From the NCBI GenBank assembly GCA_001803315.1, contig MHBQ01000065.1, forward strand, positions 1 through 64,000: a DNA stretch of 64,000 bases, written 5' to 3'. The DNA is from Lentisphaerae bacterium RIFOXYC12_FULL_60_16. Its GTDB lineage: Bacteria; Verrucomicrobiota; Kiritimatiellia; UBA8416; YA12-FULL-60-10. The notes under the pieces are model-generated. The model searched no databases. It saw only the letters and a program-made list of their open reading frames with translations, and had not been told where the DNA came from. Made by a program: the position numbers and the translations under genes. Positions 24,709 to 34,363 of this stretch are shown here, piece by piece; positions within the stretch are counted from its first letter, which is position 1, and each line of letters starts with the position of its first letter.

Positions 24709-27363
24709 TCAAGGGCGGCCGGATTTGAGCGGCACAAGCATTTGCCAACGACCTTTCCTCTCAAACGGTTCGCCATCCGGAAGGATAATCCGTGCACGTA
24801 CCCCCACCGGCACCAAGCCCGAAAGCCGGTAGCCGCCCGGGGTTCGTCGCCAAGCCAGGGTGATCGGGCCTTGCACGGTCATCACCCGGGTCGAACATGA
24901 CGTTAACAGATCCAACCGGGGCCGGATCCATACCTGACGGGAATCGGCCGCCAAGGCTCCGATTCCCGCTACATGGCGCGGCAGATAATCCACCGGAGCT
25001 GCCGACCAGGGATGACAATACGAATCAAGATGATCACCGGCAAAGGTTTCCCAGGTCGTTGTGGCGCCATGATCGAGCATGTTCCCCCAACGGGATCGCA
25101 GATAGTCCAAGGCGGTCGCATGCAGATCAACGTGCGCCAACATCGGCAACACATACAACCCGAAATAGGGACCACAGCGAGCCATCGTTGCATCGGCCGA
25201 ATTGACGATCCGGTCCATGAGTCCCCGTCGAAGTTCCAATCCACCGACACCGGCCATGACATTCCAGACATTGGTCTGTTGACTGACCTGTCGCAACGGA
25301 CGTCCCTTCCGGATCCCATCCGAATAAACCTGTTTTCTACGGTTCCAGAAGATCCTGCATTGAAGGCCAAGTCGTGCCGCGTGTTGCCGGTAACGATGCC
25401 CACCGGATTCCCCGCAGGTTGCAAGCATATCCGCCATGGCATGCAGGGTCATGGCCAACAGGGCATTCATGGCGGAATTGACACCCCGGCGATCAATCCC
25501 CGGCTCATCAGCGTTGTGCCAGCCCAACCCGGGATGATCGATAAAGACATTCACCAGGGGGTTGCGCAGGGTAGCCGCTGCTGACGACGGATCACGCACC
25601 CATCCGGTTGAAGGGCCATGCCGGTGATTCGATGCCGGAACCACCCCACCCGTCCCCCGGTGTTCCCAGTCGAAGGAAAACAGTCCCCGGTCATCACAAT
25701 GACGCTCATACCAGCGAAGTAGACGACGGCAGGCAGGCAGAACGTCACGGAGTGTTTGTATGTCACCGGTTTCCTGCACGTAGTCATCGACCCACCATAC
25801 CGCCAGCAAGGCATAGTCAAGCAGGACATTGGGAAGTCCTGAAAAAGTCGTTGTCTTGATCATGCCATCCGGGGACTGCACGGCAAAGGTTTCACGGATC
25901 AAGTGCTTCCAGTATGAATAATCGCCGGTCAGGCGTCCGATCCAGCGGGCAACCGGATTACCATCCCCCACATAGGGGGCTTGTTCCCGTGTGGGACAAT
26001 CCATCAAACCTTCCTGGGTTCCCATCCGCACCGTACGTTCACAAAGGGCCCATACGGCATTCAAGCGGGCATCGGAACAGTTAAACCGTCCCGACCAATC
26101 GAGATCCGGCTCCGAGGCCAGCATTCCCAACCTTGTCAGTTCAACGGTCCCCTCAAACCCGCGGAATATGAGCAACAGATATCGCCCGGCAGAGAAAGCG
26201 ATCGGGAACCACGCGTTAACGCCACGGCGTGCCTCAAAACAATCCACATAAGAATTACCCTTGCGCAGTACTTCCGGCCGCTTCCCCTCCATCCGTTCCG
26301 CCCATCCGATATCGATGGTTCCACCCGTGTCGGATCGCATACGAAATTGAACGCTCCCCGTGTATTCCGCACCAAGGTCCAACACCACCGCCACCCCCTC
26401 GGCAGCCCGCATCCGGGTCATGCGAAATCCTCCCGTTCGGGCATTCAACCGGCCGATGCGCGCATACGTCACCCGCCCCCAGGATTCCTCCATCAACCCC
26501 TTGCCGATCACATGGCACGGTTGCTGACGATCCAGGGTATACGGCCGGTTGCTCCCGCTAACGCTACAGGCCCGAAGCCGTCGAACCGCAGGCTGGAAAC
26601 AATACGTAAGCCGGGGAAGACGATCGTCCAGGTAGATGCCACCCGGCTGCTTGCCAAAGGCTGGTAAGACGGAAACCATGGACCATCCACCGTCATCATA
26701 GCCAACCGATTGCCAATCAAACGGATGCAGATCCGCATGAAAATGTTCAATGTGACCGATCGCCCAACTCCGGCGGGGCGCGTCGGCACTCCATCCGGTC
26801 TGGCTGTTTACACGCCAGGATGCATCGGACGGAAGGGTCACCGTGCGATTTCCGGTCAGCGAAAGATCAATCCGGGCCACCAGTCCGGGACATCCGGATG
26901 GCACATAGTTATGCAAGGCGATCCCATGCGCATGTACCAGGACGGCAGCCACATTACGACCCGTTCGCAGATACGGACGGATGTCATACCGTTGAACCGG
27001 ACGTCGGTGCGGATGGAAAAAAGACGGTCCCCTGCCAAGGTAATGTCCATTGATCCAGAGATGATAGAGGGAATCGGCAAACAGGGCGATACCGGCCTGT
27101 TTCAAATCCTTCACACAGCGAATCGTAAAGGTACGGCGAAACAGGCGGGTTTGCGCAATTCCCCTTACCGGACCCGACCAGATACGATCGATGTTGTCGA
27201 GTTCATGGTTACAAGTCTTGCCATCCGCGTGTTTGAGCGAGTGCATTTGCATAGCATTCATAATCCTGTCGGCCTGAACCAGTTCAATTAGATCCCTGTA
27301 GAGATGAACGGGAGCTGTCCGCTTCCAACCATCCGACGATATCACGTTGACCTTGGTAATCAA
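24709..27363 (-). CDS. Alpha-L-rhamnosidase-like glycoside hydrolase (GH78 type)
   Basis: An 884-residue enzyme with N-terminal beta-sandwich domains (LFRRTFTI, LWINGHYLGRGP) and an (alpha/alpha)6 barrel. The GH78 signature appears as MDCPTREQAPYVGDG, matching the usual DCPxRxExxxxxGD with the catalytic acid region, and a second acidic motif as TTTWETF, followed by SYCHPWSAAPVDYL. No signal peptide is visible, so it acts inside the cell or needs another route. It releases rhamnose or a related sugar from oligosaccharides or glycosides. It stands alone on the minus strand, divergent from dnaE, near amidohydrolase genes. Confidence 0.85.
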   Translation of the reverse strand: MITKVNVISSDGWKRTAPVHLYRDLIELVQADRIMNAMQMHSLKHADGKTCNHELDNIDRIWSGPVRGIAQTRLFRRTFTIRCVKDLKQAGIALFADSLYHLWINGHYLGRGPSFFHPHRRPVQRYDIRPYLRTGRNVAAVLVHAHGIALHNYVPSGCPGLVARIDLSLTGNRTVTLPSDASWRVNSQTGWSADAPRRSWAIGHIEHFHADLHPFDWQSVGYDDGGWSMVSVLPAFGKQPGGIYLDDRLPRLTYCFQPAVRRLRACSVSGSNRPYTLDRQQPCHVIGKGLMEESWGRVTYARIGRLNARTGGFRMTRMRAAEGVAVVLDLGAEYTGSVQFRMRSDTGGTIDIGWAERMEGKRPEVLRKGNSYVDCFEARRGVNAWFPIAFSAGRYLLLIFRGFEGTVELTRLGMLASEPDLDWSGRFNCSDARLNAVWALCERTVRMGTQEGLMDCPTREQAPYVGDGNPVARWIGRLTGDYSYWKHLIRETFAVQSPDGMIKTTTFSGLPNVLLDYALLAVWWVDDYVQETGDIQTLRDVLPACRRLLRWYERHCDDRGLFSFDWEHRGTGGVVPASNHRHGPSTGWVRDPSSAAATLRNPLVNVFIDHPGLGWHNADEPGIDRRGVNSAMNALLAMTLHAMADMLATCGESGGHRYRQHAARLGLQCRIFWNRRKQVYSDGIRKGRPLRQVSQQTNVWNVMAGVGGLELRRGLMDRIVNSADATMARCGPYFGLYVLPMLAHVDLHATALDYLRSRWGNMLDHGATTTWETFAGDHLDSYCHPWSAAPVDYLPRHVAGIGALAADSRQVWIRPRLDLLTSCSTRVMTVQGPITLAWRRTPGGYRLSGLVPVGVRARIILPDGEPFERKGRWQMLVPLKSGRP

Positions 27364-27425
27364 TCCTCATACAGACGATGAAATGGGTGAGTACCGGGAT
27401 GTTTCGGTTTATTTTGAATCCTGAA

Positions 27426-27454
27426 TGGCCATAGGCGTTATCTCCTGCTATAGT
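27426..27454 (+). promoter_or_regulatory. Likely dnaE promoter
   Basis: TGGCCA (27426-27431) and TATAGT (27449-27454) with a 17-base spacer, 100 bases before the dnaE start. The rest of the 190-base intergenic stretch shows nothing else I can name. Confidence 0.4.
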
Positions 27455-27553
27455 CCGACCATTGATTTTCGAGGAACAGATGCCGACCAACCAACACATC
27501 CGTGCATGCTTGAGCCACAAGGCTTTTCAGGGCCGGCTGATCGGGGACCGTCC

Positions 27554-30500
27554 ATGAAGCCCACCCACCCTTTTGTCCACTTGCACGTACATACCAGTTA
27601 CAGCCTCCTGGATGGAGCCTGCCGGATCAAGCCGCTCATCGAAGCCGTCGCAGCCGCCAATATGCCGGCGGTTGCCATCACGGACCATGGCGTCATGTAT
27701 GGCGTCATCGATTTCTATGAAACGGCACATGAAGCCGGCATCAAGCCGATTATCGGGTGCGAGGTGTATATCACCGAGGGCAGCCGGTTCGATCGCAAAG
27801 GAGGCGAAGAACAGGGTGCCACCCATCACCTGGTGTTGCTTGCCGAGGATATCAACGGTTATTTCAACCTGGTGCGCCTGGTTTCCATGGCGCATCTCGA
27901 AGGCTTCTATTACAAGCCCCGTATCGATCGGGAACTGCTCAACAAGTACCATGCCGGTCTGATCGGCTTATCCGCCTGCCTCAAGGGTGAAGTGGCCGGT
28001 AAACTGGCCGTCAATGACTTGGAAGCCGGTGTTCGCCTGGCTGCCGAGTATGGTGAAATATTCGGCAAGGACCGCTTTTTCGTCGAACTTCAGGATCACG
28101 GGCTTCAGGAACAACGGGCCGCAAACCAGCACATGCTTGAACTGACACGCCGGACCGGCATCCCCTTGGTCGCCACGAACGATGTCCATTACCTGCGCAA
28201 GGAAGATGCCGAAGCCCATGAAGTCCTGCTGTGCATGCAAACCCAGACGGTCATGAGCAACCCGCGCAGGATGCGCTACAAGACGCATGAATTCTACCTG
28301 AAATCTTACGCTGAAATGCAGCAACTATTCCGGGATTATCCCGGATCGGTTGAGCGGACGGCGGAAATTGCCGAACGTTGCAACGTGGAATTGGATTTCG
28401 GCGCCTACCATTTCCCGAAATATCATGTCCCGGAGGGAAAGACCCAGGATTCCTATCTGCTCGAACTGGGCCATGCAGGTCTTCGACAGCGCTACGGCAT
28501 ACAGAATCCGCTGCATCCGGCCACGGCCAGGGAAAAAGAAATTATCGACCGGTTCGAGAATGAATTCGGAGTCATCCAGAAGACCGGATTCGTCAATTAC
28601 TTTCTCGTGGTATGGGATTTCGTTCATTTCGCACACGACCACAAGATCCCGGTTGGACCTGGGCGCGGGTCCGGTGGCGGCAGTATCGTGGCCTATGCAC
28701 TGGGCATTACCGCGATTGACCCGCTCCGCTACGGCCTCATTTTTGAGCGATTTCTCAATGTCGAACGCATTTCACCTCCGGACTTCGATATCGACTTCTG
28801 CCAGGCTCGCCGGGAAGAAGTCATCGAATACGTCAAAAACAAATACGGCCGGGAAAACGTGGCCCAGATCATCACCTTTGGTTCGCTGGGCGCGAAAACC
28901 GTCATCCGGGATGTCGGGCGCGCACTTGAAATACCCTTCGCCAAGTGTGATCAACTGGCCAAGATGGTGCCCGATGACCCCAAGATTGCCCTCAAGGATG
29001 CCCTCGCCCAGAACGACGATTTTAAAAAATGTTATCACCAGGATCCCGATTGTAAACGCATTCTGGATTATGGCTTTGTTCTGGAAGGACTCTATCGGAA
29101 CCCTGGTACGCATGCCGCCGGTGTTGTCATCGGCGAAAGCGCCTTGATCGATATCATCCCGCTTGCCCGGGATAAACAACAGCAGGTCATCACCCAGTAT
29201 GCGATGGAGCCGATCGGCAAAATCGGTCTTCTCAAGATGGATTTCCTTGGGTTAAGAACCCTGACGGTCATCCAGGAAGCGGTGGAGCTTATCAAGCGCA
29301 ACCACCAGGTCGAGGTGGACCTTGCCAACCTGCCGCTGGACGATAAAGCCGCCTATGATCTGCTCAGCCGGGGCGATACGGTTGGCGTGTTTCAGCTGGA
29401 AAGTTCAGGCATGCGTGATTTGCTTCGACGCGTCGGCATCAGCCGCATCGAAGACCTGATCGCCATGATCGCACTGTATCGCCCGGGTCCCATGGCCATG
29501 CTGGACGATTACGTCAAGCGTAAGTCGGGGAAAATGCGCATCGAATACGATCATCCCCAGCTCGAAGCCATTCTTGGTGAAACCTACGGCATCATGTTGT
29601 ACCAGGAGGATGTCATGCGGGCGGCGAATGTCCTGGCGGGATATACCATGGGCGAAGCCGACATCCTGCGCAAGGCCATGGGTAAAAAACGACCCGAAGT
29701 CATGGAGAAACAACGTGCCAAGTTTGTCGGCGGATGCAAAAAGAAGGGCATTCCAGCCGACCAGGCGGATCATATTTTCGAGAACATTGCCAAGTTCGCG
29801 GGTTATGGATTCAACAAATCGCACAGTGCCGGGTATGCCATTGTCGCCTATCAAACCGCCTACCTGAAGGCCAACTACCCGTCCGAATTCATGGCTGCAA
29901 CGATCTCCAGTGAAATCGGCAACGCCGACAAACTGCCGGTCTTCGTCGCGGAATCAAGCACCATGGGGCTTCAGGTACTCCCCCCCGACGTGAATCACAG
30001 TGTCGTGCGATTCCTGCCACACCAGAACACCATCCGGTTCGGTCTAGCCGGCATTAAGAACATCGGAGAAGGCGCTGCCGAGGCCATTGTTCGGGAACGG
30101 GAGACGAACGGACCGTTCCGGGGACTGATGGATTTCTGTTCCCGTCTCGACGGACAAACCGTCAACAAGAAGGTCTTGGAAAGCCTGATCCGGTCAGGTG
30201 GTTTTGATACGATCAACCCGCATCGCGCCCAGTTGTTCAATGCCATTGATTATGCCCTCGGCCAGGCATCTGCCGCACAACGTGACAAGGCCGTCGGACA
30301 AGGCCAGCTCTTTGACCTGCTGGATACGGGAACCTCCCAGGATGCACCGGAACGCCTGCCCGACGTACCACCCTGGCATCCCAGCCAGGTACTGGCCGGG
30401 GAACGGGAATTATTGGGTATCTACCTGAGCGGACACCCCCTTTCCCAATGCGCCGCCCTGCTTAAACGCTACCAGACCAGTGACGTCAAGGGATTGCCCG

Positions 30501-31075
30501 CCATCGATGACCAACACCAGATCCGCCTGGGGGGAATCGTCTCCGCCATCCGCCGCACGGTGACCAAGGCAAAAAAAGAACCCATGGCGATCGTCGAACT
30601 TGAGGATCTTGATGGGACGGTCACCGTCATGATGTTTCCCTCCACCTACGACCGCTACAAAGCCCTGCTGTCCGACGATGCCGCCCTGCTGGTCTGCGGC
30701 TCGGTAGACAAGAAAGAAGACAAACCGAAACTGATCGCCGAGGAACTCTATCCGCTGAACGATGCCCCCCTACATTTTACGGAAAAAATCAGTATTCACC
30801 TGCCCGTGAATTCACTCACACCGGAACGACTTCAGCGTTTGCATGACATTCTTTCACAGCATCCAGGCCCCATACCGGTATGGATCTGCCTGCAATATCC
30901 CACGGGTGAAAAGGTTTTTATGGACACCGAGGGCCGTTTCCAGGTCGATGCTTCCGAACCCCTGATCCGGGCCCTTGAACATGAAGCCGGGGAATCAAGC
31001 GTATTTGTGGCCGTTTCACCAAACGCATGTAAGAATCCACCCAAGTCACGCAACCGGTGGCCACGGAAGGAATAA
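27554..31075 (+). CDS. dnaE: DNA polymerase III alpha subunit
   Basis: Replicative DNA polymerase, 1173 residues, the normal DnaE length. It opens with the PHP domain (FVHLHVHTSYSLLDGA), then the polymerase palm with PGRGSGGGS and the catalytic acid motif PPDFDIDFC near residues 410-420, followed by finger, beta-binding and OB-fold regions (IRLGGIVSAIRR, MFPSTYDRYK). The frame stays open upstream to 27425, but the ATG at 27554 gives the family start. Neighbours are accessory genes, so it is an isolated core gene. Confidence 0.97.
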   Translation: MKPTHPFVHLHVHTSYSLLDGACRIKPLIEAVAAANMPAVAITDHGVMYGVIDFYETAHEAGIKPIIGCEVYITEGSRFDRKGGEEQGATHHLVLLAEDINGYFNLVRLVSMAHLEGFYYKPRIDRELLNKYHAGLIGLSACLKGEVAGKLAVNDLEAGVRLAAEYGEIFGKDRFFVELQDHGLQEQRAANQHMLELTRRTGIPLVATNDVHYLRKEDAEAHEVLLCMQTQTVMSNPRRMRYKTHEFYLKSYAEMQQLFRDYPGSVERTAEIAERCNVELDFGAYHFPKYHVPEGKTQDSYLLELGHAGLRQRYGIQNPLHPATAREKEIIDRFENEFGVIQKTGFVNYFLVVWDFVHFAHDHKIPVGPGRGSGGGSIVAYALGITAIDPLRYGLIFERFLNVERISPPDFDIDFCQARREEVIEYVKNKYGRENVAQIITFGSLGAKTVIRDVGRALEIPFAKCDQLAKMVPDDPKIALKDALAQNDDFKKCYHQDPDCKRILDYGFVLEGLYRNPGTHAAGVVIGESALIDIIPLARDKQQQVITQYAMEPIGKIGLLKMDFLGLRTLTVIQEAVELIKRNHQVEVDLANLPLDDKAAYDLLSRGDTVGVFQLESSGMRDLLRRVGISRIEDLIAMIALYRPGPMAMLDDYVKRKSGKMRIEYDHPQLEAILGETYGIMLYQEDVMRAANVLAGYTMGEADILRKAMGKKRPEVMEKQRAKFVGGCKKKGIPADQADHIFENIAKFAGYGFNKSHSAGYAIVAYQTAYLKANYPSEFMAATISSEIGNADKLPVFVAESSTMGLQVLPPDVNHSVVRFLPHQNTIRFGLAGIKNIGEGAAEAIVRERETNGPFRGLMDFCSRLDGQTVNKKVLESLIRSGGFDTINPHRAQLFNAIDYALGQASAAQRDKAVGQGQLFDLLDTGTSQDAPERLPDVPPWHPSQVLAGERELLGIYLSGHPLSQCAALLKRYQTSDVKGLPAIDDQHQIRLGGIVSAIRRTVTKAKKEPMAIVELEDLDGTVTVMMFPSTYDRYKALLSDDAALLVCGSVDKKEDKPKLIAEELYPLNDAPLHFTEKISIHLPVNSLTPERLQRLHDILSQHPGPIPVWICLQYPTGEKVFMDTEGRFQVDASEPLIRALEHEAGESSVFVAVSPNACKNPPKSRNRWPRKE

Positions 31076-31126
31076 GAACACCTTGACCCTGGACCTGCGC
31101 AATCCTCCATACACCGCGCGTTTGCC

Positions 31127-31154
31127 TTGATTCGTAACCATGGTAACCTATGAT
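31127..31154 (+). promoter_or_regulatory. Promoter with palindrome in its spacer, UroD-family operon
   Basis: TTGATT (31127-31132) and TATGAT (31149-31154), 16 bases apart, 44 bases before the start codon at 31198. The spacer holds a 14-base palindrome (31134-31147, one mismatched pair) centred on ACCATGGT, a good position for a repressor site. Confidence 0.5.
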
Positions 31155-31197
31155 CTCCCCGTCGGGGATATCGGGGATTTATTGAAAGGAATGGATA

Positions 31198-32268
31198 ATG
31201 ACCAAACGTGAACGTTTTCTCGCATTTGCCAATTTCCAGGCGGTCGATCGTGTCCCGCGCCGCGCCAATTTCATCGAAAGCCTTCGCCTGGCGCTGGAAC
31301 AACGTTTAGGGAAGGATCCCTGGCAGTATTTTGACATGGATAATGGGGATGGCTCCCCGTTACGTCCGCCGGAGGGATTCCAATACCCCGACTATTCCCC
31401 CTACCATCCCGGCCGTGTCCATGGTCAAAATGGATTCACCATCGATGGAAATGGATGCGGACATCTTTCCCATGGATTCCATCATTTTACCGAATATCTG
31501 AGTCCACTCATCAATGCCGAACGTTTTGAAGAACTTGAACGATACCCCATCATCAACAACGCCACGTGGCTCGACGACCATATGCGCGAAGCGGCCAATC
31601 GGGCCCATGCCGCCGGAAATTATACATCGATCTTTGTCGGGCACATGTACGAGAACGCCTGGCAGGTTCGCGGTTATGAACCGTTCCTGATGGACTTGCT
31701 GACCCAGCGCGATTGGGCGGAATATCTGCTGGATAAGTTCTGTGAAAACAACATCCGTACCGCCGTTGCCGCCGCACGGGCCGGCTATGACTGCATCATG
31801 ACAGGCGATGACGTGGCCAACCAGAACGCCATGATGTTCCAACCGGACTTGTGGCGATCCGTGATGAAACCCCGTTGGGCCAAGGTCATTGCGGCTGCAC
31901 GGGCCATCAAGCCTGACATCCATGTCTGGTACCATTCCGACGGCAATGTATGGGACATCCTGTCCGACTTGATCGAGATCGGCATCACCATCCTGAACCC
32001 GGTTCAACCGGAATGCATGAACCCCGTCGCAGTCCGCAAACATTGCGGCAAACATCTTGCATTCGACGGATGCGTCGGAACCCAAACCACATTCCCGTTC
32101 GGAACCCCCGCCGACATGGCAAAGGTCCTGCATCAGCTGGCGGATACCCTTGACGCACGACAGGGCGGGTTGATGCTCTCCCCCACCCACGTCCTGGAAC
32201 CCGAAGTTCCACTGGACAACATCCTTGAATTCTTCAACACCTGCGACCAACTCAAGGGAACCACCTGA
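31198..32268 (+). CDS. Uroporphyrinogen decarboxylase-fold protein
   Basis: A 356-residue member of the UroD superfamily, with the typical start MTKRERFLAFANFQAVDRVPRR split over the first 22 residues, GYDCIMTGDDVANQNAMMF and the ending region GGLMLSPTHVLEPEVPLDNI. In heterotrophs these proteins are usually not haem enzymes but corrinoid- or cofactor-dependent methyltransferases or unknown catabolic enzymes. The absence of haem genes nearby and the context of a metallophosphoesterase and PHP gene favour a catabolic role. AAAGGA precedes the start at good spacing. First gene of a four-gene operon. Confidence 0.82.
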   Translation: MTKRERFLAFANFQAVDRVPRRANFIESLRLALEQRLGKDPWQYFDMDNGDGSPLRPPEGFQYPDYSPYHPGRVHGQNGFTIDGNGCGHLSHGFHHFTEYLSPLINAERFEELERYPIINNATWLDDHMREAANRAHAAGNYTSIFVGHMYENAWQVRGYEPFLMDLLTQRDWAEYLLDKFCENNIRTAVAAARAGYDCIMTGDDVANQNAMMFQPDLWRSVMKPRWAKVIAAARAIKPDIHVWYHSDGNVWDILSDLIEIGITILNPVQPECMNPVAVRKHCGKHLAFDGCVGTQTTFPFGTPADMAKVLHQLADTLDARQGGLMLSPTHVLEPEVPLDNILEFFNTCDQLKGTT

Positions 32269-32273
32269 TCCGC

Positions 32274-32636
32274 ATGTTGAACGAAGTCACGACCACCCGG
32301 CAGATTTCCGGAGAACCCCATCGACGCTGGTTTGCCGACTCGCACATGGACCTTATCGTTTGGGATAAGGACGGGGAACGGATCGGGTTCCAATTATGCT
32401 ACCGATCGTGCGGTACGGAACATGCCCTCACATGGATGCGGGAGGGTGGCTTCGCACATAACGGTGTGGATGATGGAGAATCCGGGTCATTTGCCTATAA
32501 AATGACACCCGTCCTGGTCCCGGATGGCCTTTTCGACCGCAACCGGGTCCTTTCTGCTTTCCAGGAGAACGTTGCGGAAATTGACCATGCAGTTGCGGAA
32601 TGGGTCATTCAAATCCTGAAAACTTATCCCGTATGA
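32274..32636 (+). CDS. Small protein of unknown function in the UroD-family operon
   Basis: A 120-residue soluble protein I do not recognise. It reads as a compact alpha/beta domain with SHMDLIVWDKDGERIGFQLCYR, GTEHALTWMREGGFAHNGVDDGE and a helical C-terminus (ENVAEIDHAVAEWVIQILK). The ATG of the following metallophosphoesterase overlaps its stop (ATGA), and it begins 5 bases after the UroD-like gene, so it is a real operon member and probably functionally linked. Confidence 0.72.
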   Translation: MLNEVTTTRQISGEPHRRWFADSHMDLIVWDKDGERIGFQLCYRSCGTEHALTWMREGGFAHNGVDDGESGSFAYKMTPVLVPDGLFDRNRVLSAFQENVAEIDHAVAEWVIQILKTYPV

Positions 32637-33445
32637 AACCTTTGCTTGAATTCGGCATTTTCACCGATGCACACACCGCTTCCGGCGCTACGATGGACCG
32701 CGACCATGCCGGTTCGCCCGTAAAAATAAGGGACTGTCTTTCCATTTTAAACCGGGAAGGAATTGATTGGACTGTCAACCTGGGTGACTTGGTCGACCGC
32801 TCGGCAGCAGAATCCATGGGAGCCGAGGCACGCCATTTGGAGGCCCTGCTGCCCATTCTGGCGCGTTTCAACGGGCGCTTGACCCACGTCCTGGGAAACC
32901 ATGACCTTTCCGGGATGACCAAGCAGGACTTCCTGGAACGGATTGGGGCACCCGTTTGCCAGTCCTTCTTTGCCTTCGATGTTCAATCCGTCCGTTGCAT
33001 GGTTCTCGACGGCAACTTCAATGCCGACGGGTCGGATTTCGCTCCCGGAAACCAGGACTGGGCGAATGCCTGGATGGCAATCAACGAACTCGCCTGGTTG
33101 CGCAACGAGTTGAATACCGCCCGAAACCGTCCCGTAATCGTTTTCTGCCATGAAAACATCGAACCCCGAACGGTGAACAACCGTCCCGATCCTCACGTCT
33201 TGCGTAATGCAGACGAGATTCGCTCCCTGTTCGCCGCACATGGCAACATACGGGCAGTCTTTCAGGGACACTACCATCCCGGTACTTCCGTGGTGCATGA
33301 CGGGATTCCCTACATCACCATGACGTCAATGGTGACCGGGTCCGGCCCCGACGACAATGCCTTCGGTATTGCATCCGTATGGCACGACGGAACAATTTCC
33401 ATAAGGGGATTTGGCCGCCAGCCGGACATCGTGCTGCCATCGTGA
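32633..33445 (+). CDS. Calcineurin-like metallophosphoesterase
   Basis: A 270-residue phosphoesterase with the family's metal motifs in order: TDAHTAS (replacing D-x-H at the start), NLGDLVDR, VLGNHDL, FCHENIEP and FQGHYHPG. It hydrolyses a phosphomonoester or diester; the substrate is unknown. The start at 32633 overlaps the stop of the previous gene and replaces a longer open frame from 32600. A PHP-domain gene follows after 6 bases, giving two phosphoesterase-type proteins side by side. Confidence 0.87.
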   Translation: MKPLLEFGIFTDAHTASGATMDRDHAGSPVKIRDCLSILNREGIDWTVNLGDLVDRSAAESMGAEARHLEALLPILARFNGRLTHVLGNHDLSGMTKQDFLERIGAPVCQSFFAFDVQSVRCMVLDGNFNADGSDFAPGNQDWANAWMAINELAWLRNELNTARNRPVIVFCHENIEPRTVNNRPDPHVLRNADEIRSLFAAHGNIRAVFQGHYHPGTSVVHDGIPYITMTSMVTGSGPDDNAFGIASVWHDGTISIRGFGRQPDIVLPS

Positions 33446-33451
33446 CATTTC

Positions 33452-34354
33452 ATGCGTCATTCGGTACATTGCCCCGTCATGCATATAAATCCCTATCCTG
33501 ATCACGGCACGTGGTTGCGCGCAAACTTCCACGCCCATAGCTCGGAACACAGCCTGTGCGGAACGGTTCCCCTGGCTGAAGGAATTCGCCGCTATTTTGA
33601 ATCGACAACCGATGTTCTGGCCATTACCGACCACAACCATGTCACCCCCCTGGAGGTGTTTAAAAATAGATACCCCGGCAAAATACTGCTCGAAGGTTAT
33701 GAGCACAGTACAGGCCCGAATTATGTCATTGCGGGGGGACGGGTCCCCCCGCCCCAGTTTCATGACACAACCGCTACGATCCTGGATGGCGCAACGAATT
33801 GCCTCCGATTCATCTGCCATCCCGACCCCCACCCCGGGCGTGAATATTGGCCCATGGAAACCCTGCTGTCTTTGAAGTCCGTTGTGGACGGCATTGAAAT
33901 CCACAACGGACATTACGGCATTGCCCGCATGCTGGAAACCGGACATCGGCCGGAATACCGGCATATATGGGACCAGGTGCTCACGGCAGGTTGCCACTGG
34001 TGGGGTTACTGCAACGACGATTTCCATGAACCGGCCGATTTCAGCAACGCCTTCAATATGGTCTGCGTTGATGCCATCACACCGGAGGCCGTGGTGCGCG
34101 CTGCCAAACAGGGCGCCTGTTACGGTTCCACCGGCATCCTGGCGGACACGATACAGCTCCACGGCAACATCATCCAGGTGACCACACGGGAAACGGTACA
34201 AGGTCGTTTCATCGGAGCAGGCGGACGGATACTCCGCGAATCTCAGGGCCGGCAATTTGATTATTCGATTCCGGAAAATGAACCCTACATCCGGTTTGAA
34301 GCCGATAACGGACCGCAGGCACTCTGGTTGCAGCCGTTTTTCAAGACGGCATAA
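33452..34354 (+). CDS. PHP-domain metallohydrolase
   Basis: A 300-residue protein with PHP metal motifs: RANFHAHSSEHSLCG (H-x-H), LAITDHNH, FICHPDPHPG, IEIHNGH and YCNDDFHE. Free-standing PHP proteins are phosphatases or phosphodiesterases. The C-terminal 60 residues add a beta-rich domain (LHGNIIQVTTRETVQGRFIG). ATG at 33479 is an alternative start that would remove nine residues. Last gene of the operon, convergent with the phospholipase D-like gene. Confidence 0.83.
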   Translation: MRHSVHCPVMHINPYPDHGTWLRANFHAHSSEHSLCGTVPLAEGIRRYFESTTDVLAITDHNHVTPLEVFKNRYPGKILLEGYEHSTGPNYVIAGGRVPPPQFHDTTATILDGATNCLRFICHPDPHPGREYWPMETLLSLKSVVDGIEIHNGHYGIARMLETGHRPEYRHIWDQVLTAGCHWWGYCNDDFHEPADFSNAFNMVCVDAITPEAVVRAAKQGACYGSTGILADTIQLHGNIIQVTTRETVQGRFIGAGGRILRESQGRQFDYSIPENEPYIRFEADNGPQALWLQPFFKTA

Positions 34355-34363
34355 ATAATCACC

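Noticed and set aside
26710-27291. Open frame of 193 codons opposite the rhamnosidase gene
   Set aside because: Fully inside a convincing GH78 gene and without any recognised motif.
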